Of a DNA stretch of 60,000 nucleotides, positions 36,740 to 47,672 are shown one piece after another. The stretch is from Diphasiastrum complanatum (Eukaryota > Streptophyta > Lycopodiopsida > Lycopodiales > Lycopodiaceae). A program made the position numbers and the translations under genes. The notes below the pieces were generated by a model. The model saw only the letters and a program-made list of their open reading frames with translations. It did not search any database and was not told the DNA's origin. How positions within the stretch are numbered: position 1 is the first letter of the stretch; each line of letters begins with the position of its first letter. The stretch is taken from positions 14,655,371-14,715,370 of the forward strand of contig CM055114.1 in the NCBI GenBank assembly GCA_029204225.1, written 5' to 3'.

Positions 36740-37270
36740 AAACTCGCTCAAGGTACTCTGATAGCCCAGGAATGCCAAAGAAATATGTCGTAGTGAAGGG
36801 CCCCAACAAGTGAAATATCCAGGGCTAGCCGAATAGCCCAAGAAGACCATAGGAAAATCTCGATATGCAGGACCCCAACAACTGAGATATCCAAAGCTAG
36901 TCGAATAGCCCAAGAATACCATCAGAAAAGCACAGCTCGGCAACCACTCTGGAACAGCATCAAAGACCAAGCTATGTGCAGCAACCAGGAATGCCAAGGA
37001 ACCTGAAGTATAAAGAGATCATGCAGCAACCATGAATGCCAAGGAAACTGCGGTAGATCACCCTGACAAAGAATAGCTGGAACAGACAACTGTACATCAA
37101 CCCAAGGTATGTGCAATGCCCAAGAATGTACAATGTCGTCATGCGAAGGGATCCATAGTGCCCATGAGTGTAAAGCAACAATACTATAAGGTATCCTCAT
37201 GGACCATGAATATACAATGTCATCATGCCAAAGGAGGCGTAGTAGCCATGAATATAAAATAGCATCTAGA
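36740..37270. repeat. Degenerate tandem repeats inside the copia relic
   Basis: At 36,760-36,925 an ~84-bp unit containing ATAGCCCAAGAA(T/G)ACCAT repeats about three times; its minus-strand translation gives FLGYS at 28-residue spacing. From about 36,980 to 37,260 a shorter unit of the type GCAACCATGAATGCCAAGGAA recurs with drift. Open frames here are by-products of these repeats. Confidence 0.7.
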
Positions 37271-37499
37271 TGAGCATGATCCACAAATGTAATAACATCA
37301 TACTTAAGCATAATAGCAGAAATACCAACTAATAAGCTATGGCCTAAATATGCATCTAGAAGATCCGCATATACAATATGAATAGGAACTATCAACGGAG
37401 GGATAGGACACCCAACGTAGGAACCATCATGAAATGTAGAAGCATGTGACATGTGTAGTGCTACTACTGTAGGCAAGTCATCTAAAAGAACAACCATAG

Positions 37500-37810
37500 A
37501 CTCATCGTAATAAGCAGCATAGGCTACAACATCTGTAGCATGGTACTCAAAAGCAGTGCGATAAGGAACATAGGCTACAATATCTGTAGCATGGCACTCA
37601 GGAGCAGCACCAAGGTACTCATCATCAATATCAGCATCAGTATCAAAGCATGTAATAGCATCAGCAGTAGCAAAGGATGCAACAGTATCAAAGCAGGCTA
37701 CAGTAACAAAGCGCTCGGGAACTCCACTAAGGCATGTGGTATCTGTAATATCAGCATCAACCTTTGTAGTATCTGTAAGATCAACCTGTGAAGCATCCGC
37801 AATATCAACC
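37500..37810. repeat. Short tandem duplications (TCTGTAGCATGG, ATATCAACCTGTG units)
   Basis: AGGCTACAA(C/T)ATCTGTAGCATGG occurs twice, 51 bp apart, near 37,521 and 37,572. ATCAGCATCA and ATCAACCTGTG units repeat at 37,620-37,640 and 37,755-37,820. Confidence 0.65.
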
Positions 37811-37824
37811 TGTGCAACATCAAC

Positions 37825-38268
37825 CTATAGATGTGACTCAAACTCACTATACGAGACATGAACTAACTCAGGTAACTCAATGACTATCTCAAATAGCTCT
37901 ATGACTGTCTCAAATGACGCAGGTGACTCAAATGATTGTGACTCAAGAGCTAGATGACGTGGAAAATGTGGTGGCGCAGGAGCTGACTGACGTGGGAAGC
38001 CAGGGGGTGGGTTTGGTGCATAATGAATCCCACTGCCAAGCGAAGGAGAAGAGGATGGAAATCCAAATGGAGGCCCAAATGAAAGAAAAACGGGAGCTTT
38101 ACCAGGACCATGAGGTTGTAAAGAATCAATCTGTGACTGCATAGTAGCAAAGCCTGTCATAATGGTATCGAAGCAAAGAACGAGGCCAGACAGGGTCTCA
38201 TCCATGCAACGAAACTGATCGGATAAGGTTTCTTGAGTAGTCTCACTCGAGGTAGGTGAATGTGCCAT
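37825..38268 (-). pseudogene. Gag-like first ORF of the copia element
   Basis: From Met at 38,268 it reads MAHSPTSSETTQETLSDQFR, then MDETLSGLVLCFDTIMTGFA and MQSQIDSL (a predicted coiled coil). A Pro/Phe-rich tail FPRQSAPAPPHFPRHLALES follows. It is the first ORF after a primer binding site (38,962-38,975), the position of Gag. No zinc knuckle is visible. The stop at 37,825-37,827 leaves it short for a Gag. Confidence 0.5.
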
Positions 38269-38961
38269 AATGATAGTGGAAGGAATAGACGAAAACTTGA
38301 GAGAGCGGACTCTTGTCGTCACCCCAAATTAGTCTATTAAAACCACTATTATCACAACTAACAAAGGACAGCAATCAGCAAATGAAAAAAAGTGAAAATG
38401 AAGGCTGTAAAAATGCGCTGGACAGCCAAGAGGCAAGTGACAAATTGGAGTATCAAACGGAGTCGGAATTTCGTGAAATTTGGTTGAGGATGGGCGATGG
38501 ACAGCCTGCAAACAAGGTGTGAAAAATGGCTGCAAACGGAGACAAAAATGGACGAAAGTGACAAGTATGAAGCGGCTGGACAGCCTACAAACAAAAGTGA
38601 AAAGAGGGCTGAAAATGGAAGGAGGAACGGACAAAAGAGATGAGGGAATTGGGCGCTGGAGAGCCTGCAAACAAGCTGGAAATGGGTGATAGAGGGTTGG
38701 AACTTGGGCGCCGGAAATAATCTGCCCAAAAAAAAAAAAAAAAAAAAACAAAAATTCTGGCCGCCAAATTCAGCGGAAGTACTTCCGCTAACTATCTGCT
38801 AAAGCTCCGCCAAGGAAAATGCTTTGATGGGAGCTGGTCCTCAAACTGTGCTGAATGTTGCTGAAGCAAAGAGACGAAAGCCCTCAGCAAAGAGAGAAAA
38901 ATCAGCAAAGAAAATGGGCACCCAATCAGAAAATCAGATCTGAAATTCAGCAATCAGGAAA
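38269..38961. other. Leader of the minus-strand copia element
   Basis: Noncoding DNA lies between the primer binding site and the first ORF. It includes four diverged copies of GCTGGACAGCC(TACAAACA)-like words at about 38,410, 38,500, 38,575 and 38,655, and a poly(A) run of 20 at 38,729-38,748. Confidence 0.55.
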
Positions 38962-38975
38962 GTGCTCTGATACCA
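38962..38975 (-). promoter_or_regulatory. Primer binding site, copia element
   Basis: The minus strand reads TGGTATCAGAGCAC, an exact match to the common plant initiator tRNA-Met priming sequence. It gives the orientation (minus) and puts the 5' LTR on the plus-strand right, from 38,977. Confidence 0.9.
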
Positions 38976-38976
38976 A

Positions 38977-39285
38977 GTTACGAATAGAGCCACAGCTGAT
39001 CTAGAGCTAAGCTATGAAAGCATCACATAAGCAAGACTTAAGCTATGAAAGCAGTATATAAGCAAGACTTAACCCTAGAAAGCCTGAAAGAGAGAGATTA
39101 AGGAGACTAAAGAGAGAGATCAATATCATCAGCTGAATAACAAATGACACAGTTTCCTTACTTATAGCCAAGAGGAAGCCCTAAAAGGAAGCTTCCGCTG
39201 GCTAGGGCCCAACTGGGAGGGATAATAGTGCGCCCTCCAAGAAGGCCCCCACTCTCCAGTAATATGTCCAAATTCCCGGAACATT
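38977..39285 (-). repeat. Putative 5' LTR of the copia element
   Basis: The segment sits immediately upstream (minus strand) of the primer binding site. It has a TATAAGTAAGG box near 39,165 and a tandem GCTATGAAAGCA...TAAGCAAGACTTAA unit present twice (39,015-39,040; 39,045-39,072). The outer boundary is uncertain, because it runs into the protease fragment. The matching 3' LTR was not found. Confidence 0.5.
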
Positions 39286-39560
39286 AAGCACATTCTTAAT
39301 GTACTTTTCTTCACCATTAGAGGTAGAATGATGGCTACAATTCCAATTCCATGAACAGAATAAGATGCATTATCTGCACATTGTACCTTGCTTCCATTTT
39401 GCACTTTCACTAATTTAGTGAATGCTTCTTTGCGAGAAGTCATATGACGAGTAGCACCACTATCAATCACCCATTCAATGGGCTGAAAATCAGCAACTTG
39501 CAAAACAGAACCTGAATTCCTTATAGATGTAGAAGTACTAGTAGAAGCAATATTAGACAC
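39286..39560 (-). pseudogene. Ty1/copia protease fragment
   Basis: The minus strand reads EWVIDSGATRHMTSRKEAF and VQCADNASYSVHGIGIVAI, a copia protease with an intact DSGA active site. It continues into LMFREFGHI and then passes into LTR-like sequence. It is separate from the element on its left, because it lies upstream of that element's primer binding site. The frame continues as spurious sequence to 39,162. Confidence 0.88.
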
Positions 39561-39639
39561 AAAAGCATAGTCTTGGTTGAAGAGATCACCACTAGCTTCA
39601 AGCTCGGACCTCAGAGGGCGTTAAGCCAGGTGGGCTAAG

Positions 39640-40324
39640 TTGACGCAGGAATTTCACATGGAAAATCGATACAAGAAAGGTGCCGAAAACCGTGTGTCTG
39701 ATGCATTATCTCGCATATTGTATCAGATGTCTTTTGTGGTCATTGAAAATGACCTGATTGCTGAGATTAAACAGGCTCAGGATTGTAAGGAAATTGTCAG
39801 AGGGGAAAATCTTGTACAAGTAGAATCTCAAGAGGAGAGTTCTAGTCTCTTTCCTCACACTTATCTTAAATATACCATAGAAGATGGTATGTTCTCATTC
39901 CTACTTGTGAGGAGCTGCGTTAGGAGATTGTCCATTTATGTCATGATAGCTCAAGTGTTGGTCATCCTGGTGTGAATAGGACCTATGAGCTAATCCTAAG
40001 TAACTTCTGGTGACCTAACTTTCACCATTATGTGACGCGCTGCTTAAAGTGCCAGGTCAATAAAGGCGAAAGGATTAAGACTCCTGGAGTTTGACACCCA
40101 CTACCTGTGCCAGCAAGAAGATGGGAGAGTATCTCCATGGACTTGGTCACCAACTTGACTCGTACGCAGTTACATCATAATTCTATATTGGTTATAGTTG
40201 ACAAACTATCCGTGAGTACTTGGTCGCTAGTCATGGCATGCCTCTTTCTGATGCAATCTGGGAGAGCCTACACAGTCTGCGTGCACAGTATCCTTGCTTC
40301 ACCATTGTCGACGATGTTACCTAA
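39640..40324 (+). pseudogene. Ty3/gypsy RNase H tail, integrase N-terminus and chromodomain (internally deleted)
   Basis: The plus strand reads YKKGAENRVSDALSR (end of RNase H), then the H2C2 zinc region (IVHLCHDSSSVGHPGVNRTYE, CLKCQVNKGERIK). Next is the start of the integrase core (RRWESISMDLVTNLTRTQ, HNSILVIVDKL at 40,200). It then passes directly to a chromodomain end, IREYLVASHGMPLSDAIWES, and a TAA at 40,322-40,324. The integrase core after the first catalytic Asp is missing, a deletion at about 40,206. The chromodomain tail matches that at 33.95-34.0 kb, so both are the same family. Confidence 0.9.
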
Positions 40325-40336
40325 GGGGGGAAGGGA
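40325..40336 (+). promoter_or_regulatory. Polypurine tract of the Ty3 element
   Basis: GGGGGGAAGGGA lies directly before TGTTACGGC, the presumed start of the 3' LTR, and just after the chromodomain stop. Confidence 0.8.
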
Positions 40337-41010
40337 TGTTACGGCTTTCATTCCCTATCCCAGTTCTTACAGTTTTATGCATAAATGTACTTTTTGTAAC
40401 ATATGGAAATGGCTTAGCCACCAACCTATGGTGACCTTCGTAAAAGAAATGTAAATAAAATTGTTATTAGAGTTACTGAGCCTCCGAGTCGCATATGGTA
40501 CTGGGTCATTAATTAGGAGCGGATGGAGTGACCTCCTAAAAGGTCGAAGAGTTGACTAGTCAATGAACACGTGTCATATGCTCACCGGGACACGGTCCAA
40601 TGCATGAGTGACACATGTCAGGGTTGACCGGTCAAGTATGACATGTGTCACATGCACACTTGGTCAAGTGTATGAGTGATGCATGTCAGCCTACTCGTTT
40701 GCCTATGTGTCAGCGTACTGCCAAGTGGCATGTGTTGATTGTGCATGGAGTTGGCCATGTGTCGACGTTAGGAAGGGTTAGGGTTAAGGGGTGCTTGAGA
40801 ATTGTGCATAAGTGAGCCTAGAGAGAGGCATTCCTTATCATAATCTATGCAACAAAGGTTGGGAGGAGACAAGGCAGCTAGCTCCGCTGTGTTTTCATGC
40901 TTGTTGATGCTATGTACTCATTGTGAATTCAGTAAAGTTTGAGTTTGAGATCTATCTATACATGTTTTATTGTGGTTTGTGTATGAGTGTAGTTCAAGGA
41001 GAGCCTGACA
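40337..41010 (+). repeat. 3' LTR of the Ty3/gypsy chromovirus (tentative end)
   Basis: It starts TGTTACGGCTTTC after the polypurine tract. The end is placed at GAGCCTGACA (TG...CA ends). It contains several copies of ACATGTGTCA/TGTCA-type words at 40,560-40,740. No target duplication or partner LTR was identified, so the right boundary is inference. Confidence 0.65.
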
Positions 41011-44000
41011 AAATTTTATGTATATAGAAAATTTGATTTGTTTCAGATATTCTCTGAATTAGCGTGTAAACTTATGTTGTATATGATCCATCCTAATTTC
41101 TAATTTTAAGAAGTTTCCAAAATTTAAAGTTGAAATCAATGCTCATTTGCAGTTAATGGTTGATAGTTAAATCTAATCTAGGCTAATCTGCTTCGATTTG
41201 GATAGTACTTTCATTGAATCAATGCACACAACTCTTCTCTCGATGTGATTTGTCTTGGTGTCTTTGGGGGGGGGGCTAAAGATAGGTCTCTAATAGTCTA
41301 TTTATAGTGTTAGAGGACCCAACTCAAGGCTAGGTTTATAAGTGTGATTGGTTGATGTGTCTTGCGAGCAAGTACCTACTACTGGCTAAATTATCAAAAA
41401 ACAGTTAATATAATTCATCCAGGTTTTCTAGGATTGAAACAGAGAGATATCTACTTTTCCATTGTTAATTCCTATTGTGGTCATTGAATATTGTCGAAAG
41501 AAGTTCTACATCACACAAAAGCTAAGGTCACAATAGTTTATACGTGAAGTAACTCAAAGCATCATGGCAAATGCTTCAAATCGGTCTTGACAAGAAAAAT
41601 GACCTTTTTATATTGTAGCAATAAGCAACCCTTGGGGTACTTCCATCTCTCGATTTTGTGCAAGTCCAGAAATCTGCTCATTAGGAGTTCAAAATTTTTT
41701 TAAAATAAGAATACCTCACAAAATCAAATTCTAATCTATCAATATATGTAATGATTTTATAACGCCAATTACAATTACATCTTCTAATTTCATAGCAGCA
41801 CCTAAAATTTGCCCTTCAAAAAAGAGGAAACAAGGATCAATTGCAATTACTACAAGTCCTTTCAGACAAAGTAGTCGTTGCCAGCATCTATGTTCATTTA
41901 CAAAAAGTTAGAAAGTTACTACAATAACAATTCTAGAAAAACCTTCCCAATTTAAATGCAAATAGACTCATTAACTCAAGTCTACAAAGTTATGCTTGGT
42001 CTATCTCACATCAAAATTTGTTGAAATATGTTTATAATATGCTAAATTATACCCATCTTAGCATATTATATGGCATTTAATTGTGTCTACATGACTATTG
42101 TCCTACAAGAATATTGTGAAAATAAAGAGTTTACATGGTGCTAGTATGAGTGATCAAAAGACTCTTTATGGTGAACGGTCATTGCATCGGCATTGTTGGC
42201 AAGGTCAAGTGTCCAAATTACACCCAAAGAAGATGCATGGCAACTTTTCATATGTGATTTGAATGTAGAAGCCATAGGTGGTGGCAAGAATAGAAGAAAA
42301 GTGGATGAGAATGTGGAGATAATGAGTACTTACAACGTGAATAGAAAACTAGAGTACGATTTTTTGCCCCGTTTCAATGGGTATAAACAAGTAGTGGTAT
42401 AATTACATTGGCGCTGCAAGACATAATTGACATTTAGCTATTAAGTAGTTGAGTGAATCTTTGAATGTCTTCAAGATTATATTCCTTCTTTAGTGGTTTA
42501 GTGAGCGAACTAATATTTTTGGTAAGCTCAAGAGTAATACCCCCGGGGTAACTATAGTAAGCTAAGTAGCCATACCCTTAACAAGATAGATGGACATCTA
42601 CTAGTTCTTCAAGAAACACACATTCCTGGTAGAAAGCATATAGAACACATCTCATTAAGCACTTTCTAGGGTCGTGGGTATGGACGTCTTCATCGATATG
42701 CTATTTCTACTTGGAGCCTCCATAATTCATTTTGACTCTTGATTCATTAGTTCAATACATTGGAGCCATTTATTTGGTCACTTCATTCTAATTAAGATAT
42801 CAAGTTAGCAATTAAGACTATGGACCTTCTAGTCAGATAAATTTAGCATGCAACAAAGTCATGTCATGAACATGAGTTCTTAACCCTAAGTTCTAACTAA
42901 ACCTTGTACATTAGAACATTCTAGAAAGCCTAAGTAGCATCCAATCCATTTAGTATAAATTGCATTGTCTCCTCTCAAATAGGTGATTGATTGCTTGGAG
43001 AATTTGTGTGGAGCAATCATGTAGGAGGAACTCCTATTCAGCTTATGTTGATTATACTACTTAGTTGGGAATTAATCTACAAATTGTAGTTTGTTATCCA
43101 CTCTAGTGTATTATGCATGATCTTATGTGCTCTTTCCAAGTCACGGAGAAATCTTGTATTGGAAAAAGAAATTAACTGAGTTGGCCCTAAAACCCATTTT
43201 CCAGCAAGTTGGTCACAACTTTGAGACTCAAAAAAGGGGCACCAACCATCACGAGTTCTACTACATCTCACTAGACTATTTGTGATTCCATATTCTAGTT
43301 CAATCTATTCTTTTGTGTGAAAAAACCATAGTTGCATTATGTTCCAAAACACATGTTACAAATGGTTTTATAGCTTTTCGGCATTCCATTCAAGTTGGGC
43401 GAGGATCTTCAAGAATGACGGTTGGGGCAGATTTTAGCTTTAAAACGCTACAATAGCTAAGAATGATCTCTAAAGGCTAATAATTGAATATTATGTATTA
43501 ATCATCTTAAACATACCAAAAGCTGAACAAAACCAGAGAGTCGAAAATAGTTTAAACTTTTCTCATTATTTTCTTAAATAAGTGATGCTTAGGAGTAACA
43601 AAATGATTAGATTACTTGATTGGTTTACAAAAGCATCTCTACTAGTACAAAGACATGAGATTTCTTGAGTAGCTAAACATTGTGATGCTGACAGTGATTG
43701 TAGGCAGCTATAGTAGGCCATTTTTTATGTCTTGCATCAGCTGAAATCATCACATGTGGACGGCTTGAGTCAAAACCATGGGTTTGTGCTGAAAAAATAG
43801 TGCAATTTTCCAAACCTTTAGGAGGTGGTAGCTTTTCAACACTAACCAAAAATTTTTGAAGGTTATAGCAACCGTTCTGAGGACAATGTTAGAGCATGCA
43901 AGTGTGCTGAATCATTATCTATGCTAGAGTATTCCTTCAGGTAGCCAGTTCTTTTGACTTTTTAAAAACCCCGACCACATTCTAATATGATACGGGGCTG

Positions 44001-44192
44001 GAACTACTCTACTAGGCTGTTTTTTATCCGTTTAAGGCCTTCGATTAGGGCCATGCATTGCTTGTTTGCTATTTTCAGATGTCCACTCCTTGGGAGTGCA
44101 CCCTACTATTCAAATTTTGGCCATTTATTGCTCACGAGTGTGGAGCTGAGGTGGTAGGCGAACATGGCAGCCCTCTTGTCCAAAATGGATTT

Positions 44193-44195
<3 letters not shown>
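41011..44195. other. Long AT-rich stretch with no recognised gene
   Basis: No supported gene, RNA or transposon domain. A run of nine or ten G lies at about 41,265. Short open frames at 42,193-42,402 (plus) and 43,077-43,271 (minus) show no domain. Confidence 0.55.

Positions 44196-44243
<48 letters not shown>
44196..44243. repeat. (TA)n tract, left border of element O
   Basis: 24 TA units, followed by TCAATATCAAGGTTGCAG. Confidence 0.98.
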
Positions 44244-44245
<2 letters not shown>

Positions 44246-44818
44246 ATATCAAGGTTGCAGTCCGCATTCCGGAACGCGATCCGGAACGCGACTAGGATTT
44301 CCCATTAGGGTTTCCCAGGTGAAAGGATATCAATAAAGCAATTGTTATGCAGATCTGTTGCTTGGTTTCCGATGGCTGCAGGCTACATTGATTAGAAATC
44401 TGGACATCAGTAGATGGTTTAAGAAAACTGGCTGCATTTTCATATGGTTTCAGAAATTTGGACATCAATAGATGGTTTCAGCTATTCCAAAAGAAGTATA
44501 CAATTCGCCAGTCTAAGGAAGGCTCCTTCTAACTCTTTCTATCATTTTCTAACAAAAAACGGAATCAGTAGATCTGCAAACCATTGGCATCAGAACACCA
44601 TTAAAAACTGATTTCTGATATCTATTGGAAGAGCATGTCCACCATTCAATTACGGTTTAGTTAGTATTAAACTCAAAAAAAAAAAAAAATTGGCCATTAC
44701 TCCTTTTTCCACAAAAAAAAAATAAAAAATAAAAAATTTGTGATCCGGGTCGCGGATCGCTGGCGTTCCGGATTGCACAATCCGAAACTTTTTTGCAGCA
44801 GATCGCGATCTGCTGCAA

Positions 44819-44821
<3 letters not shown>
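44244..44821. mobile_element. Element O: small non-coding (TA)n-bounded element
   Basis: ~578 bp between two (TA)n tracts. The left end reads GGTTGCAGTCCGCATTCCGG, then AACGCGATCCGGAACGCG. The right end in reverse reads GAGTTGCAGCAGATCGCGAT, then later TTCCGGAACG-type words. Both ends therefore have TTGCAG followed by self-complementary GC-rich words. Poly(A) tracts lie at 44,675-44,690 and 44,713-44,740. The core has no ORF. It resembles a hAT-type MITE with subterminal repeats, by inference from its neighbours. Confidence 0.6.

Positions 44822-44865
<44 letters not shown>
44822..44865. repeat. (TA)n tract, left border of hAT element A
   Basis: About 22 TA units separating element O from element A. 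Confidence 0.98.
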
Positions 44866-44867
<2 letters not shown>

Positions 44868-44869
44868 AA

Positions 44870-44962
44870 GGAAGCGGACCCTGGACGTGGACGCACGTCC
44901 GCGTCTGCGTCCGGACGCGGACGCCTCAGGGGTGCGTCCGCGTCCGGACGCGTCCCCCCATT
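44870..44962. repeat. GCGTCCGG word array, outer end of element A
   Basis: At least eight overlapping, mostly self-complementary words (GGACGCACGTCC, GCGTCCGGACGC, GCGTCCGCGTCCGGACGCG) are followed by poly(T)/poly(A) at 44,971-44,997. The mirror copy is at 56,770-56,858. Confidence 0.9.
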
Positions 44963-45077
44963 TTCTAATTTTTTTTTTCAAAAAAAAATAAAAAAAATAC
45001 AGGGACTTGCCCACGCTGTCCCACATCCCCAATGCGAAACAAAAGCAATTTATGACAAAAGCAATTTATGACCCCTG

Positions 45078-45092
45078 CCCCCCCCCCCCCCC
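45078..45092. repeat. Homopolymer C run (15)
   Basis: Fifteen C in a row inside the conserved arm sequence. The mirror position at about 56,671-56,675 reads GGGGG, so the run has expanded in this arm. Confidence 0.97.
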
Positions 45093-45344
45093 GGAATTGA
45101 TTATCAGAGGGTGTCTGGCACCCACCTGCCCCCTCCTATTAAAAAATAGATAAACGGTACCCAAAAAAGGTTTGTTGCAAAAAAATTCGCAACAAACCTA
45201 ACCACTGCCCCCATGCCTCCCATGTCTGATATCTCTGTAGTCGGACACGAAAGTGCAACAATTTATATTTTTTGAGTCTCCAGAACACTGTTTCGCGCCC
45301 TCGCTATCTCTCTCTCCCTGACGAACCAAAAGAGTGACAAGCTC

Positions 45345-46178
45345 TCAGGATCACAAGACCTACACATTACTATGTCTTTTATATGATGAGACTGGTTTTC
45401 CCCGGATGAACTTCAACATGTTACTAATTACTTATGCACCGACCATCCCATTTTGTTCTGCTGCAGCAGTGACAGAATTATCCTACTGAAAGTCCTGCAA
45501 GAAGTATAGCTACCTCTGTCAGCACATGCCTACACAGTACTATGTCTTATATGATGTGATCAATTTCCCCCCCGGATGAACTTCAATAGATTACTAATTG
45601 CTTATGCAAAACTGTTTCATTCACTACAGGGAACCACGAGACCTACACAGTACTGTGTCTTATATGATGTGATCGGTTTCCCCCCAGATGAACTTCAACA
45701 GCTTACTAATTACTTATGCTGTTTCATTCACTACAGGGAACCACGAGACCTACACAGTACTGTGTCTTATATGATGTGATCGGTTTCCCCCCGGATGCAG
45801 CTTACTAATTACTTATGCAAAATTGTTTCATTCACTACAGGGAACCACAAGACCTACACAATACTATGTCTTATATGATGTGATCGGTTTCCCCCCGGAT
45901 GAACTTCAACAACTTACTAATTACTTATGCAAAACTGTTTCATTCACTACAGGGAACCACGAGACCTACACAGTACTATGTCTTATATGATGTGATCGGT
46001 TTCCCCCCGGATGAACTTCAACAACTTACTAATTACTTATGCAAAATTGTTTCATTCACTACAGGGAACCACGAGACCTACACAGTACTATGTCTTATAT
46101 GATGTGATCGGTTTCCACCCGGATGAACTTCAACAGCTTACTAATTACTCATGCAAAACTGTTTCATTCACTACAGGT
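45345..46178. repeat. 112-bp satellite array
   Basis: Tandem units contain GAACCACGAGACCTACACAG, then TGTCTTATATGATG, then CCGGATGAACTTCAACA and CTAATTACTTATGCAAAA. The phrase CTACAGG falls at 45,624, 45,731, 45,835, 45,947, 46,059 and 46,171, a 104-112-bp period. About seven units occur, the leftmost most diverged. About two inverted copies lie at 56,020-56,240. Because 112 is not a multiple of 3, the same peptide appears in several frames and none is a gene. Confidence 0.95.
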
Positions 46179-46179
46179 C

Positions 46180-47112
46180 GTCCGTCTGTTCCTCGTCTTG
46201 TCTGCTCCCACAGGTTCTTAGCGAGGTTGTCTAATGGCCGAAACGGACGGCACCTGAAACAGATCCCGTTTGGAGAAACTGGGCCGTGGGACAGAGAGCT
46301 GCAAAACTAGTCCATTTCACTTGACCTGATTGCGTTTCTATCCCGTCGAACGGCCATTTTGACCGAACGACACCTGAAATGAGCCAGGCTCGGTCCCCTG
46401 AGATCGTATAGGGATCACGAATTGGTGGACTGTATTCCTGGGCCATTTTGTCGATTCCAAATGTTTTCAGGTCCCGACCGGACAAAGTGTCCCTGAAGCC
46501 CAATTTGACGCCGAACTTCGGAAGGACGTACTGGGCCTGCCGTCCGTTTGATCCTCGTCCCGTCTGCTCCCACAGGTTCCTATAGAGGGTGTCCGCTGGC
46601 CGAAACGGACGACACCTGAAATGGATCCCGTTTCGAGAAACAAAGACGTCGGACGGAAAGCTGCAAAACTAGTCCATTTCGCTTGACCTAATTGCGTTTC
46701 TATCCGGTTGAAGGGCCATTTTGACCTAACGACACCCAAATCGGTCCCTTGAGTTTGTATCGGGATCACAAATCCGTGGACTGTATTCTTGGGCCATTTT
46801 GTCAATTCCAAATGCTTTCTGGTCCCGTCCCTCGCGAAGTGTCCTTGAAGCCCTGTTCAACGTCGAACTTCGGACGGACGTTCGTCCTATCTGTTCCAAC
46901 AGGTTCCTATCGAGGTTGTCCACTGGCCAAAACAGACGGCACCTGAAACGGATCCCGTTTGAAGAAATGGGGCCGTCGGACGGAAACCTGCAAAACTAGT
47001 CCATTTCGATTGACCTAATTGCGTTTCTGTCCCGAACGATACCCGAATCGAGCCAGGCTCGGTCCCTTGGGTTCGCACCCGCATCACGAACCTGTGGACT
47101 GTATTCCTGGAA
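46180..47112. repeat. ~340-bp tandem repeat, three units
   Basis: Units starting near 46,182, 46,540 and 46,876 each contain a CTGCTCCCACAGGTTC-like phrase (46,201; 46,563; about 46,890), GGCCGAAACGGACGGCACCTG and CTGCAAAACTAGTCCATTTC. One inverted unit is present at 55,697-55,990. No coding potential is supported. Confidence 0.92.
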
Positions 47113-47436
47113 CATTAATACATTCTACGTAGGTTTAAGTGTATGCTACACAAGTGCTGCTTTGATGTTGAATCTACACATACCTGTGGTGCAATGCCTA
47201 CGACACAATAAGGACGTGGGGTGGGGTTGATGATGTTTATGGATGTGGTTATGATGATTATGGTTGTGGCTTGTTTTGATGGTTATGGCTGTGGGGTTGT
47301 GGGTTTATGATGATTTGTTAGGGTTTATGGTGTTATGTTAACTATGCCATTTGTTAGGGTGTCGAGTTTAGCGTGTTATGTTAAATGGTTGAACATGATG
47401 CATATGTTATGAGAGAGATGCAGATGTGCTGCTGCT

Positions 47437-47510
<74 letters not shown>

Positions 47511-47672
47511 TGCACGGAGCAAACCATTTCTGACTAACCATTCAAATTTCACAGAGCTAACCATTTGTAAGCAACCACGATAAATCAGCCATGACACAAA
47601 TAGACTGTAAAAATATATATACATCTCATTTGATGCCACTGTACACGATGATGCTAAAATGTGTATCAGTAT
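47113..47672. other. Noncoding, with (CT)n at 47,439-47,506
   Basis: Between 47,113 and 47,440 the sequence is T/G-rich, with repeated GTTATGGTTGTGG-type words. A 68-bp (CT)n follows. No gene is seen until the end of the transposase frame. Confidence 0.7.

Noticed and set aside
36922-37497. 191-codon minus-strand ORF rich in Trp, Leu and His
   Set aside because: Product of degenerate tandem repeats; periodic peptide without domain.
45345-46310. Repeated peptide frames, and the idea of a CRISPR-like array
   Set aside because: The 112-bp unit is continuous, without variable spacers; frames shift because 112 is not a multiple of 3. It is a satellite.
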